From positions 1 to 21,024 of the IMG/VR virus record IMGVR_UViG_3300030101_002774: DNA of 21,024 bases; one strand, given 5' to 3'. Made by a program: the position numbers and the translations under genes. The notes under the pieces were generated by a model. It saw only the letters and a program-made list of their open reading frames with translations, was not told the DNA's origin and ran no database searches. Positions within the stretch are counted from its first letter, which is position 1, and each line of letters begins with the position of its first letter. Shown one piece after another: positions 11,120 through 19,673 of this stretch. Source of the DNA: a virus.

Positions 11120-11803
11120 CTATGTTCTCCTTAATCCATAAATGTCCATTTTAACAACACTCACATCACCACTTCCAAAATTAATTCTTAAATCTGTTAT
11201 TTGATGAGTATTTACAGTATGCAAACCAGTTGTCATATAAAAGCTACCATGATTATTATTAGCAAGTGTAGTGCCACCTAACTCAGAAACAATAGTAGGT
11301 ATACCATTACCTAAACCTCTAAAATTCACACATCTCATAAATCCTGACCAGTATTTTGCAGGTACATTGTTAAACATCAATTCGCCATCACCATTTGAAT
11401 TGTAATTTCTACCAGTACCTGCTCCCCCTGCTTGACCCTCAATGAAATAAGGATTGGTTTGACCACCACCATAAGAGCCATTAAATTTAAATTCAATTTC
11501 TAAACTTGTATTACTTGAACTACTACCTTGTATTCTCATTACATTAATATAAAAAGAATCATAATCATCATAATCCATAGACCATTCAAATGTTGTAGCA
11601 CCTACAGAAGTATTACTTATATTTGCTAATAAAACTAAATCAGAAACACCACTTACAGTACCAGTAAAAGCATAATTTGCACTTAAATCTAATTTTGTAT
11701 TTCCTACTGCATCATCTGCAATCTTTGCAGTTGATATAATACCATCTGTTATATCTGATGATGTTAATGGTACTGTTGCAGGTTGTACTCCTATAAATCC
11801 CAT
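11120..11803 (-). CDS. Tail fibre protein, 227 residues
   Basis: A fibre protein with the usual N-terminal pattern of marine phage fibres: SSDITDGIISTAKIADDAVG, then NTKLDLSANYAFTGTVSG. The rest is beta-rich with Gly-rich loops (GGGQTNPYFIEG, GNGIPTIVSELGG) and ends in KMDIYGLRRT. The N-terminal AKIADDAVG block is a repeated shaft-like element that probably trimerises. It lies between the 115-residue structural protein and the chaperone-like gene. The receptor is unknown. Confidence 0.75.
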   Translation of the reverse strand: MGFIGVQPATVPLTSSDITDGIISTAKIADDAVGNTKLDLSANYAFTGTVSGVSDLVLLANISNTSVGATTFEWSMDYDDYDSFYINVMRIQGSSSSNTSLEIEFKFNGSYGGGQTNPYFIEGQAGGAGTGRNYNSNGDGELMFNNVPAKYWSGFMRCVNFRGLGNGIPTIVSELGGTTLANNNHGSFYMTTGLHTVNTHQITDLRINFGSGDVSVVKMDIYGLRRT

Positions 11804-11810
11804 ATTTCAC

Positions 11811-12158
11811 CTATGTAATTTCTAAAATACTTAATGTAGCATCTATTTTTTGTTGAACACTACAGTTTATTTTCAAAACATCAGTAGTTTGCATTACAAC
11901 TTTACCACCAGTCAAAAGTTCTAATGTAGAGCCACTTGGTATACTAACAGTTTTTGCTAATGAAACATTTGAATTTGTTTCTGTATCAGAAGTATCAGAC
12001 TCTAATGAAACATCAACTGTAACTGCTGTCGTATGTATGTTACAAAGCAGTAAACCTATAACCACTGTGGTTGTTGAACTGGGAACTGTGTAAAGTATTT
12101 CTGCTGAACCACTGGTTGGCATAGCCCCATTTGTTTTAACTTTAAATGTATTTGCCAT
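11811..12158 (-). CDS. Small beta-sandwich virion protein
   Basis: A 115-residue protein made mostly of beta-like segments (ILYTVPSSTTTVVIGLLLCN, VTVDVSLESDTSD, VSIPSGSTLELL, DVLKINCSVQQ, LSILEIT). This matches a common jelly-roll-like marine phage virion protein with a 'LYTVP...viGl.lcN' and 'iPsGstL.l' order. Such proteins are thought to decorate the tail tip or fibres. It lies between two fibre genes. Function inferred from fold style and position. Confidence 0.65.
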   Translation of the reverse strand: MANTFKVKTNGAMPTSGSAEILYTVPSSTTTVVIGLLLCNIHTTAVTVDVSLESDTSDTETNSNVSLAKTVSIPSGSTLELLTGGKVVMQTTDVLKINCSVQQKIDATLSILEIT

Positions 12159-12167
12159 ATATTCTCC

Positions 12168-12482
12168 CTATCCTAAAGCTATTGCCAAAGGCAAAGCATT
12201 TGGGTCTGTTTCTGATATTGTGCCAGTTACTGACATATTACTTGTTATTGCATTACTACTTATATTTATTTGAAATAACTCAACATTATCAGAACCATCA
12301 TTAATCTTTACTTTTAAAACCCCACTTGTTCCATTATCAACCCAAATTGTTCCAGTAGCTACACTACTTGGGGCTGAACTTCCTATATGAGAAGTGTTTA
12401 AAGCTGTTAAAATATTATTGAGTTCAGTTCTAAAACTGCTAAATCCTTGATTCGCTAAACTTACATCTGAAACTTGTGCCAT
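12168..12482 (-). CDS. Small tail-fibre protein
   Basis: A 104-residue protein with a helical start (QGFSSFRTELNNILTALNTS), the fibre-type segment ATGTIWVDNGTSGVLKVKIN and a beta-rich end (NMSVTGTISETDPNALPLAI). The 'gtiWvDn...lkv..g' pattern is common in phage fibre attachment domains. It directly follows the tip protein gene with a 19-base gap and probably belongs to the tip or fibre base. Confidence 0.65.
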   Translation of the reverse strand: MAQVSDVSLANQGFSSFRTELNNILTALNTSHIGSSAPSSVATGTIWVDNGTSGVLKVKINDGSDNVELFQINISSNAITSNMSVTGTISETDPNALPLAIALG

Positions 12483-12501
12483 AATTTTTTATACCTCTTT
12501 T

Positions 12502-15500
12502 TTATGTACTTTGCAATCCAAAACCTTTTGCTATGTAATCAAAAGTTCTATCTACTGCTGAACCACTTGAGTTAGTAAAAGCAATAGTAAACCCATTTAC
12601 TGTTTTTGAAGATATTGTGAATACATCTCCAGTTGTCATATTTTGTGCTGAAACACCAATAGCAGGAACACTAAAAAAAGGGTTTGTATAAGTTATTGTT
12701 TTACTCCCACTAGAGGTTTGCAAATCATTTTCTGCGAAAGTTCTTTCTTCCATATTTAATTTTATATCTATTTGTTTCACATTACTAGAGGTTTGACTAT
12801 CATCATTTGTTAATTTTAACCTAAACTTTGCGAATTTAAATTTGAAAGTAGCTGATTGACTTATATCCCCAAAAGATGTGCAATCTGCTAAAGATGTTGT
12901 AGATGTTGCAATTTGCACTCTATGAAAAGCATGTATTTGTTCAGTGCCATCAAATGGTGCTTTAGCTGAATCAAAAAATAATGCACCCCTGCCACTATCA
13001 AATAAATCATATGGGTTTTCTGCATCAAGGGTAATTGTTGGTTCAACATTACCATCATATATTTGTGGCAAAGATAAACTATTTATAAAATTGTAAAATC
13101 CTTTTGCATCTCTATTTGAGTTATTAAAGTTTGGATTTGAAGTTGTGTCTGTACCACCTAACTCAAAATCACCAGTTGGGCTATCAAAATTACCAACTGT
13201 ATCATCAAAATCAGTTACAGTATCTAAAGTTAAAACTGTATCTCCAGACGCATCAATTTTTACAGCTAATGGAAAAGTTGTGTCCATTTGATCTAATGCA
13301 GTAAATGTATTCGGTATTTCTGAAAATGTTGATATTTGTTGATAGGCTTGTATTCCAGATATATTCGTTGATATTATTGTAGCTTCTGCTGATGTATTTC
13401 CATTTTTATCAACTGCTTTAATCAAATATGAACCAACTCTTGCAGGAACTATAGCATTATCACATTTTCTTCTAGGGCATCTTACTAAGTTTGTTGAATT
13501 TAGCCAGTTTGCACCAGTTGTAACATTTTGATACCTTATTTCATAAAAAGATATATCTAAATCACTATTTGCAGAGGGTGGTGTCCATGTAAGTTTTAAA
13601 TGGTCTTGACCATGCAGTTCTACTGCAAAATCTTCAACATTACTTGGTGCATCAACTCCACCAATTATTGTTCTTGTAGTTGAAATAAATGTGCTTTTAG
13701 AACCAATAGTATTAACAGCCCTCACTCTGACTTGATAAGTTGCCCCATCAATTACGTTAAGATGTTGATATTCAAGTATTTTTCCCACTGCTATTTCTCT
13801 AAAAGAATCTGAAACTGCGTTTCCATTAGGGTCTAAAGTTTGTTTTATTTGAACTTCGTAATTATCAACAAATTGATCTGGAGAAGCCCCAATAGTAATT
13901 AATAATCTAGTAATAACAATTCCATCTGCATACTCTACTAATTCATCATCTAATGTAATGCTTGCAGGTGGCTGAACACTGAATGGGTTAGGTAAAGTTG
14001 TATCTGGTATTGTTGCTACTTCTTGCTGAGTGCCAAAAGTATAAAAACTATCTTGATGTTCTGAGCATTGTAAATTTACTGTATGATCTGCATTTATTGT
14101 CATTCCCTGCACTCTAAAAGGTTTTGCAGAAAAACTTGGTGTTGCATGAGTAACATTAACAATATCACCAATAGCTAAATCAAGGGCTGTAGCGTCTGCT
14201 CTGAGGGATATATCTAAACTTGACCTAGAACGCCTTAAAATGATTTCTGCCATCTCTTGGGCTTGATATGGGCTTGTAAACATAGAAAAGTCAAATCTAC
14301 CCTCTAGTAATAGTCCACCATCTGCTGTCTGCATATTAGCAAATTGATCTGCACTTGCTAAACCAGTTTCATCTACTGGTGGAAATTGTGCTGTATCTGA
14401 TTGAAAATTTTTATCTGGGTTTATAAAACTTACAACAACCCTATTATATCTTGAGTTTTTGTTTTTGCTTTGAACTGTAATGCCACCAATAATATTATCC
14501 TCTGTAAGAGTTATAGAAGCACTACCAGTGCTTTCAACCAAAATATTATACTTACCACCAGTAAAGTTTAAATAGGCTCTAGAACCCCTTACAAAGTCTT
14601 TTACATTGTCTATTGCTTTTTTTGAAGTATCTACAACTGTATGACTATCCATCAAATCAATCTGACTAGCACCAGAAAAAGGGGTTATATTTGTATCGCA
14701 AACATCACCTGCAACCTGCCAATCGGCAAAATTACTATCGAAATAGCTGTTTACAATACCCATTCCAAATCTATCGTTTCTTAAATAATCTAATAATTGA
14801 TAAATAGGATTATCTGAATACTCCCATGTTGAACTTGTATCTTTTCTATGTGAGCCACTACCACCAGTAACTGTACTATCAAGGTTTGGATTATATACTT
14901 TTTTACCTTTAATTATTGCTTGAACAGTTGGTAGTGAACCAAATTTATCAGCGTTCCATGTAAATCTCAAAGCTAAATATGCTAACCCTCTAAGTCTATG
15001 ATTTGTTGTCCATGAACTCAATGGTGTTAAAACTGAACAAGCTGTTTGGTCATCAGCACCAAGTTTTGCTTGAACTTGTATCAAACTTGAACCATCAAAA
15101 AAATTAGAATCAGTACTTGCAACCTCTCTTGTTGTGCTATCTGTTAAAGAACCAGTTAAAGTGACTAGATTATCATTTACAAAAAGTGATGAAATACTAT
15201 CTATTTCCCCCTCACTTAAAACCAATGCCATATATAAATATTGATTATCAGTTCCAGAAGTTTCTAAAAAAACAATATTACCACCCACTTTGCGTGTTCC
15301 ATAAACTACTGATATAAAACTATTCGCACTAATTTTATTGACTAATACACCTCTTGCATTTTGATCGGCTTGTATTTGTGAAAAATCTGGTATATCAACT
15401 TCTGGGGTTAGCCAACCCACTACATCTTCAACAACATCAACAACAATATCAACAACATCAGTTACAATATCGACAATGCTATCTACAATGTCGGTAATAA

Positions 15501-15510
15501 AACCACACAT
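12502..15510 (-). CDS. Tail tip attachment protein, gpJ-like
   Basis: A 1002-residue protein, by far the longest in the window, related in layout to lambda gpJ (host-specificity protein). The first 35 residues repeat an amphipathic unit (DIVDSIVDIVTDVVDIVVDV). Residues 50-120 contain SVVYGTRKVGG, FLETSGTDNQYLYMAL and LSEGEI, typical of the tip hub. The middle (residues 160-480) has FGSLPTVQAIIKGKKV and later tip-domain strands. Residues 540-710 have two fibronectin-III-like units (e.g. LKLTWTPPS). The C-terminal 290 residues are beta-rich and probably contact fibres or the receptor. It is encoded after the GNAT gene (overlap of one base) and before the fibres, as expected for the tip. Confidence 0.85.
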   Translation of the reverse strand: MCGFITDIVDSIVDIVTDVVDIVVDVVEDVVGWLTPEVDIPDFSQIQADQNARGVLVNKISANSFISVVYGTRKVGGNIVFLETSGTDNQYLYMALVLSEGEIDSISSLFVNDNLVTLTGSLTDSTTREVASTDSNFFDGSSLIQVQAKLGADDQTACSVLTPLSSWTTNHRLRGLAYLALRFTWNADKFGSLPTVQAIIKGKKVYNPNLDSTVTGGSGSHRKDTSSTWEYSDNPIYQLLDYLRNDRFGMGIVNSYFDSNFADWQVAGDVCDTNITPFSGASQIDLMDSHTVVDTSKKAIDNVKDFVRGSRAYLNFTGGKYNILVESTGSASITLTEDNIIGGITVQSKNKNSRYNRVVVSFINPDKNFQSDTAQFPPVDETGLASADQFANMQTADGGLLLEGRFDFSMFTSPYQAQEMAEIILRRSRSSLDISLRADATALDLAIGDIVNVTHATPSFSAKPFRVQGMTINADHTVNLQCSEHQDSFYTFGTQQEVATIPDTTLPNPFSVQPPASITLDDELVEYADGIVITRLLITIGASPDQFVDNYEVQIKQTLDPNGNAVSDSFREIAVGKILEYQHLNVIDGATYQVRVRAVNTIGSKSTFISTTRTIIGGVDAPSNVEDFAVELHGQDHLKLTWTPPSANSDLDISFYEIRYQNVTTGANWLNSTNLVRCPRRKCDNAIVPARVGSYLIKAVDKNGNTSAEATIISTNISGIQAYQQISTFSEIPNTFTALDQMDTTFPLAVKIDASGDTVLTLDTVTDFDDTVGNFDSPTGDFELGGTDTTSNPNFNNSNRDAKGFYNFINSLSLPQIYDGNVEPTITLDAENPYDLFDSGRGALFFDSAKAPFDGTEQIHAFHRVQIATSTTSLADCTSFGDISQSATFKFKFAKFRLKLTNDDSQTSSNVKQIDIKLNMEERTFAENDLQTSSGSKTITYTNPFFSVPAIGVSAQNMTTGDVFTISSKTVNGFTIAFTNSSGSAVDRTFDYIAKGFGLQST

Positions 15511-15953
15511 TACATCATTCTCCAGTTACTGCCTAAATTTTCAAAACCTAATCTTTTGAAAACAGCATCAATTTTCAACCCAGTTGTTATAGCTAAAAAT
15601 ATGGGTAATCCATCAGAAACTTTTTTTACACTATCAATCATTGTTTTTAATAATTTATAACTTCTAAAATTTTTCTTAATATAAATAACATGAATGTTCA
15701 TTACTTGTTCTTTACTAAACCATAACTCAGATTTGTAAAATATACACAAACCAACTAATTTATTTTTGTCTAAATTTTTTAAAAGTATAATTTTCCCTTT
15801 TTGTAACATTGCATTTATAAATGTTAAAAGTTTTGGTTTATCTACATCTGGTAAATTCAAATCAGATAAATCTTCATCTTTAAATTCTACAAGCAAATCA
15901 TAAATGTTTTCTACGTCTTTTTTCTCTGCTTGGTATAAATGAACACTTGTCAT
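15510..15953 (-). CDS. GNAT-like acyltransferase inside the tail-tip module
   Basis: A 147-residue protein with a GNAT-like layout: KLVGLCIFYKSELWFSKE (strands 2-3 and turn), IHVIYIKKNFRSYKLLKTMI (strand 4 and the CoA-binding helix), then FKRLGFENLGSNWRM, a typical GNAT end. The usual Q/RxxGxG/A pyrophosphate loop is degenerate here (NFRSYK), so CoA binding is uncertain. The gene overlaps the tip-protein gene by one base and the DUF2163-like gene by four, so it is made with the tail. It may modify a tail protein or a host protein; target unknown. Confidence 0.7.
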   Translation of the reverse strand: MTSVHLYQAEKKDVENIYDLLVEFKDEDLSDLNLPDVDKPKLLTFINAMLQKGKIILLKNLDKNKLVGLCIFYKSELWFSKEQVMNIHVIYIKKNFRSYKLLKTMIDSVKKVSDGLPIFLAITTGLKIDAVFKRLGFENLGSNWRMM

Positions 15954-16516
15954 ACTCTACCCCATTTAATATCCCTAACAGTAAGTGCAGAGAACTCCAT
16001 GCCTTTATCCCCAGAGAAAAATCTTTGTTGAGAATTGTCGGTTGTTGATCTACCACTGGTTTTACTAAAATTACCCCAATGTGATGTAACTGTTAAATTT
16101 ATATTGGCTGTAGTTGTATTGTCGCTAATTTTGTACTCATCTATCGTTCCATAAAATAACAAAAATGGGTCTGAGATTACTGCTAAATTATTGTCTAAAA
16201 AACCTCTGTAAATAAATACATCATCATTAATAATGTTTTCATTCAATGCAATAGAAATATACGTTTGATCTACGCCAGATAAACTAACAGCTAAAGAGTT
16301 TTTTGTAGGTTTATTTGTTTCGCTTACTCCAGTAATACCTTTAAAATGTCCATTTGCTAAATAAGTTCTTGATGAACCAGATACACTAGAGGTTATGTCA
16401 AAACTTGCATTAGTTAAATATACTGGCGTTCCAAAACCAAGTTCTACTAATAAAATTGGCTCAATATTACCAGTTGCTAGTTCGGTTTTAACTGCACTTG
16501 TTAACCCTCTAGCCAT
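15950..16516 (-). CDS. DUF2163-like tail tip protein
   Basis: A 188-residue protein. The N-terminal part (ARGLTSAVKTELATGNIEPI, LLVELGFGTPVYLTNASFDI) fits the DUF2163/GTA tip type, then LAVSLSGVDQTYISIALNE and a SQQ segment (STTDNSQQRFFSGDKGM) ending IKWGR. In gene-transfer-agent-like tails this protein sits between the distal tail protein and the tip hub. It probably forms part of the baseplate ring. The start overlaps the stop of the previous gene by one base. Confidence 0.75.
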   Translation of the reverse strand: MARGLTSAVKTELATGNIEPILLVELGFGTPVYLTNASFDITSSVSGSSRTYLANGHFKGITGVSETNKPTKNSLAVSLSGVDQTYISIALNENIINDDVFIYRGFLDNNLAVISDPFLLFYGTIDEYKISDNTTTANINLTVTSHWGNFSKTSGRSTTDNSQQRFFSGDKGMEFSALTVRDIKWGRV

Positions 16517-17124
16517 TACAAACTTTCTATAACATCAAACTGGTAATTATATAATAATTCTCCATCTTTTGCTATTTGGCTTGAATTAAACTCTTGAACA
16601 TCACTTGTTAAATGTACTGTAAATGGTACACTATCATAAGTTACTGAACTATTATTAGCTAATGCTTCTCTGATTGGTGGCTCTATTGTAACTGTTGCAG
16701 AATTACTTGATGAGGTTACATCTTCTACAACCATATAAACTTTACTATGTGCGAACTTAATTAAATCACCTGCTTTTAATCTACCTGCTCCATCACTTGC
16801 AAAACCATCTATGGCAATAGTAGTATCGCTTGCAGAGTGTACCCCATTGACTAACAAAGTGCCAGTTTCATTACCTTGGGCGTTCATATAACTCGGCAAT
16901 GTAATTGTAAAGTTTTCTTTTCTTGACCTTTGCTTAATTATAAAAGCCATTATTGGGGCAAACTCTGATCGTTTCATAGGAGGATATGAAACTGTAAAAC
17001 TAAACCTTTGCCCTTGTACCTGCCGTCTAAAAGATTTACCACTATCGGTTTCAGAGAATAATGTCTTTTGATTATTCTTAAAATTTAAAGCACTAAATCT
17101 AACATTTGGTAAAGCACCACTCAT
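16516..17124 (-). CDS. Distal-tail-like or minor tail protein
   Basis: A 202-residue beta-rich protein with FRRQVQGQRFSFTVSYPPMK, then APIMAFIIKQRSRKENFTI, and later an inserted ligand-like domain (GTLLVNGVHSASDTTIAIDG, KAGDLIKFAHSKVYMVVED). This order is common in marine phage minor tail proteins placed between the tape measure and the tip, comparable to Dit or lambda gpM/gpL in position. The C-terminus (LLYNYQFDVIESL) closes the first domain. The start overlaps the tape-measure stop (ATGA). Confidence 0.75.
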   Translation of the reverse strand: MSGALPNVRFSALNFKNNQKTLFSETDSGKSFRRQVQGQRFSFTVSYPPMKRSEFAPIMAFIIKQRSRKENFTITLPSYMNAQGNETGTLLVNGVHSASDTTIAIDGFASDGAGRLKAGDLIKFAHSKVYMVVEDVTSSSNSATVTIEPPIREALANNSSVTYDSVPFTVHLTSDVQEFNSSQIAKDGELLYNYQFDVIESL

Positions 17125-19154
17125 ATTATTGCCATTCTACCCTTTTCATTTACAGCTTGATTTATCATATTAACGATAACCCCTCTGCTATTAACTAATA
17201 ACTCATTAAACCCTCTGGCATCAACTGTATTAATATTGAAATTAACTGTTACTGGTTGCCCCATGCCTAGTTTATCATTTGGCACTATAGTTCCTGCTTG
17301 ATCTGGAACAAATAACTCAGCACCTTTTTCACCAACTATACTTGGTCTACCTACTGGGGGTCTACCACCCTCTGCAAATCCTTTTATTTTATTTACTAAA
17401 CTTGCTCCAAAAGCCAAAGCCCCACCAACAGCCACAATATTTAAAGGAAATGGTATTGATTTAAAAGTTTCCATTGCACCTGCAAAAAGGTTAATCATTG
17501 CTCTTTTAATAGCATCAGCTTTAAACATAGCCATAGATTTTGCAAACGCCATTTTTACTGCTTCACCTATAAGCATCTCAATAAACATTCTAACAACAAA
17601 TCTACCTAAATCTGCAAAGTTTAATTTACCAGTCATTACAAAATCTGTAAGTGTTTGTTTTAATTTACCAAAAGTAGCCTTTCCAATATCTTCTATTTGT
17701 TTAAAACCATCTTTTTGTTTGTTAACTGCTTCCATAAAACCAACACCGAAACTTTGATAGGCTTGCTGTAACATTCCAACTTTTTGTATTTCGTTATCTA
17801 TCTCATCACCCATGCCAATATCAACAAACTTTTCTGGAAAAACCTTATCTATTTCTTTTGTCCCCTCAATAGATTTTAAAAACTTTCTTACTATTTTTTC
17901 AAATTTATCTGATTTTTCTATTCCTAAATCTAATGTTGATGAAAACTTTTTGCCAAATAATGTTATTGAATCTCCAGATTTTTCGGCAGTGTCATCTATT
18001 TCGGCAAGTGGAGTTTTAAGTTCTTTAACTCTTTCCCTTAGAGATTTCATGTTATCGTTAAACTTCTTTTTTTCTTCATCTGTCATAAATAACGAACCAC
18101 CAAATCTGTGACCAAATTCCTCAATGTCAATCATTGTATCTAATATTGAGCCAAGACCAGACCTTATATTGTCCATAAACCCACCGATTAGCAATATAAG
18201 TGCCTTACCTTTTCTACCTAACATCAAAAATCCAAGTATCCCCAAAGTATCAAATGGTGCAGGAACGCTTTGAGCAAGATTGACAAGATTTACTATTGAT
18301 TTTGTTAAAAAAGAAAACATAGGGGTTAAAAAATCTAAAACTTTTGCACTACCTATCAAAATATCTTTAAACCCCTCTACAAGAGTTTTTCCAAATTTTT
18401 CTCCTGCTTTTTCAATACTACCAAAGTTCTTTTCTAATTCTCTTTCTACAAGCATCATGGCTTTTTTTAGAAATTCAAATGGAGCAGAATCCATTACAGC
18501 TAATTGAAATCTTGTGACCTTATCGCCAATCATTGACAAAGTACCATCAAAAGTCTTTGCCATATCTTCACTAGCACCTACAACTGCTAATGTACCATCT
18601 CTAAAAGCATCTAATATATGTTGTCTTGATTGTTCAGCACTAATCTTAACGCCTGCTTCAAAACCTAATAAAGCCTTAACACCTCTTTCTCTAAATAAAT
18701 CTGCTGAGTTTATTCCACTAGAAAAAGTTCTTTGTATTTGTTCTGCTGTAGTTGCAAAATCTAAACCAGACGCAGAAGCAATATCTCCAGTAATTTTTAG
18801 TAATGTATTTAATTCATCTGCATTTTTAGAAACTACTGCAAGATTTGCAGAACCTCTTTGTATCTCTTGTAATGAAAAGGGTACTTGCCCTGCAAACTTC
18901 ACTAAACTGTCAAAGGCTTTTGCACCCTCTCTAGCGTCATCAAATAGGAATTTGAACCTTACCCTAAGTCTTTCGACTTCTCTGGCTGTGTCTAAAAAAC
19001 CTTTTGCAATAAAACCTGCACCTAAACCTAGCAAAGCATTTCTAAGATTAAATACAGATGATTTAAGTTTATCTACCCCTCTTGTGGCTGATTGCATAGC
19101 CATTCTGGTCTTGTCTTTGGCTATAATATCAATATTTACTTGTTTAGTTGCCAC
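17121..19154 (-). CDS. Tail tape measure protein
   Basis: A 677-residue protein with all tape-measure signs: helical N-terminus (IDIIAKDKTRMAMQSATRGV), residues 75-200 in conserved form (FSLQEIQRGSANLAVVSKNA, TTAEQIQRTFSSGINSADL), hydrophobic stretches near residues 300-325 and 570-595, and the C-terminal FAEGGRPPVGRPSIVGEKGA before LFVPDQ. At about 0.15 nm per residue it predicts a tail near 100 nm. The start is GTG 19154, preceded by AAGG and overlapping the end of the frameshifted chaperone frame. It sets tail length and probably enters the cell envelope during DNA ejection. Confidence 0.9.
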   Translation of the reverse strand: MATKQVNIDIIAKDKTRMAMQSATRGVDKLKSSVFNLRNALLGLGAGFIAKGFLDTAREVERLRVRFKFLFDDAREGAKAFDSLVKFAGQVPFSLQEIQRGSANLAVVSKNADELNTLLKITGDIASASGLDFATTAEQIQRTFSSGINSADLFRERGVKALLGFEAGVKISAEQSRQHILDAFRDGTLAVVGASEDMAKTFDGTLSMIGDKVTRFQLAVMDSAPFEFLKKAMMLVERELEKNFGSIEKAGEKFGKTLVEGFKDILIGSAKVLDFLTPMFSFLTKSIVNLVNLAQSVPAPFDTLGILGFLMLGRKGKALILLIGGFMDNIRSGLGSILDTMIDIEEFGHRFGGSLFMTDEEKKKFNDNMKSLRERVKELKTPLAEIDDTAEKSGDSITLFGKKFSSTLDLGIEKSDKFEKIVRKFLKSIEGTKEIDKVFPEKFVDIGMGDEIDNEIQKVGMLQQAYQSFGVGFMEAVNKQKDGFKQIEDIGKATFGKLKQTLTDFVMTGKLNFADLGRFVVRMFIEMLIGEAVKMAFAKSMAMFKADAIKRAMINLFAGAMETFKSIPFPLNIVAVGGALAFGASLVNKIKGFAEGGRPPVGRPSIVGEKGAELFVPDQAGTIVPNDKLGMGQPVTVNFNINTVDARGFNELLVNSRGVIVNMINQAVNEKGRMAII

Positions 19155-19670
19155 GCCTTGCCTTTGCTAATCTTTCTTGTCTTTCTTGCTCTATCCTTTG
19201 AAGTTCGTAATATGCTACCCACATATTAAACTCATCAACTGTCATTTGCAAGATTTCGGAAACCGACTTATGAAGTTTTTCTGCTAAACCAAAGATATTG
19301 TATAGTTCTGGGTTATTCTTTAGTTTTTTTTATTATCTTCTAGGTCTGAGTTTCCAGTTCCCATTATTTTAGTAGCAACTTCAGCAATTATATTTGTGTC
19401 GGCTTTTGTCTTAAACTTCAAGATATGACTTGAATTAAACATTTTATCACCATCTTTTGTTAAAGCCTTTTCAATAATCACATCAATCAAAACAATCAAA
19501 TCAGTATTTGTAGCACCTTTAAATATCTTTTGTTTTTCAAGCATATTAAAAGGTTTGCAATAAATCGCTTTTTCTCCAACCAAACCCCACTCTGGTACTT
19601 CAATTATTTGAGTGTCAAGGTTACTGTAATGATCTCTTATGCCATCAAAATAATCAAAATTTTCTGACAT
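19144..19670 (-). CDS. Tail assembly chaperone GT, -1 frameshift fusion
   Basis: The G frame ends at 19320, but a -1 shift at the slippery A AAA AAC (19323-19329) leads into a second frame of 59 residues ending at 19144, just inside the tape-measure start. The extension reads LKNNPELYNIFGLAEKLHKS, then VSEILQMTVDEFNMWVAYYE and LQRIEQERQERLAKARRGN. The EI..M...EF..W.AYY pattern is the usual T domain. The fusion (about 175 residues; positions 19670-19323, then 19323-19144) binds the tape measure and tail tube protein during assembly. The T part has no good start codon of its own, as expected. Confidence 0.85.
19320..19670 (-). CDS. Tail assembly chaperone G
   Basis: A 116-residue protein, the unshifted product: EVPEWGLVGEKAIYCKPFNM, then LIVLIDVIIEKALTKDGDKM and an acidic/lysine-rich end (DLEDNKKN). 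It coats the tape measure before the tube forms and is not part of the finished virion. It lies directly between the major tail protein and the tape measure, the classic gpG position. Its end carries the frameshift site for the GT product. Confidence 0.85.
   Translation of the reverse strand: MSENFDYFDGIRDHYSNLDTQIIEVPEWGLVGEKAIYCKPFNMLEKQKIFKGATNTDLIVLIDVIIEKALTKDGDKMFNSSHILKFKTKADTNIIAEVATKIMGTGNSDLEDNKKN
19323..19329 (-). promoter_or_regulatory. Slippery heptamer for the programmed -1 frameshift
   Basis: The minus-strand sequence is A AAA AAC in the zero frame (after AAT AAA), followed at once by the TAA stop of G. Both tRNAs can re-pair one base back. A run of eight A's extends it. I could not confirm a downstream pseudoknot or stem-loop. 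Confidence 0.8.
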
Positions 19671-19673
19671 ATA

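Noticed and set aside
15406-15510. Short direct repeats (ACAACATCAACAA-like) as possible CRISPR or iteron
   Set aside because: They encode the DIVD/DVVD residues of the tip protein, with no uniform spacers.
15992-15998. Another GAACTCC on the plus strand (GGAGTTC on minus)
   Set aside because: It is inside the DUF2163-like gene, not before a start codon; one or two chance copies are expected.
18514-19170. 218-codon plus-strand frame inside the tape-measure gene
   Set aside because: It is the antisense shadow of a strongly supported tape-measure protein and has low-complexity Ser/Leu content with no ribosome-binding site.
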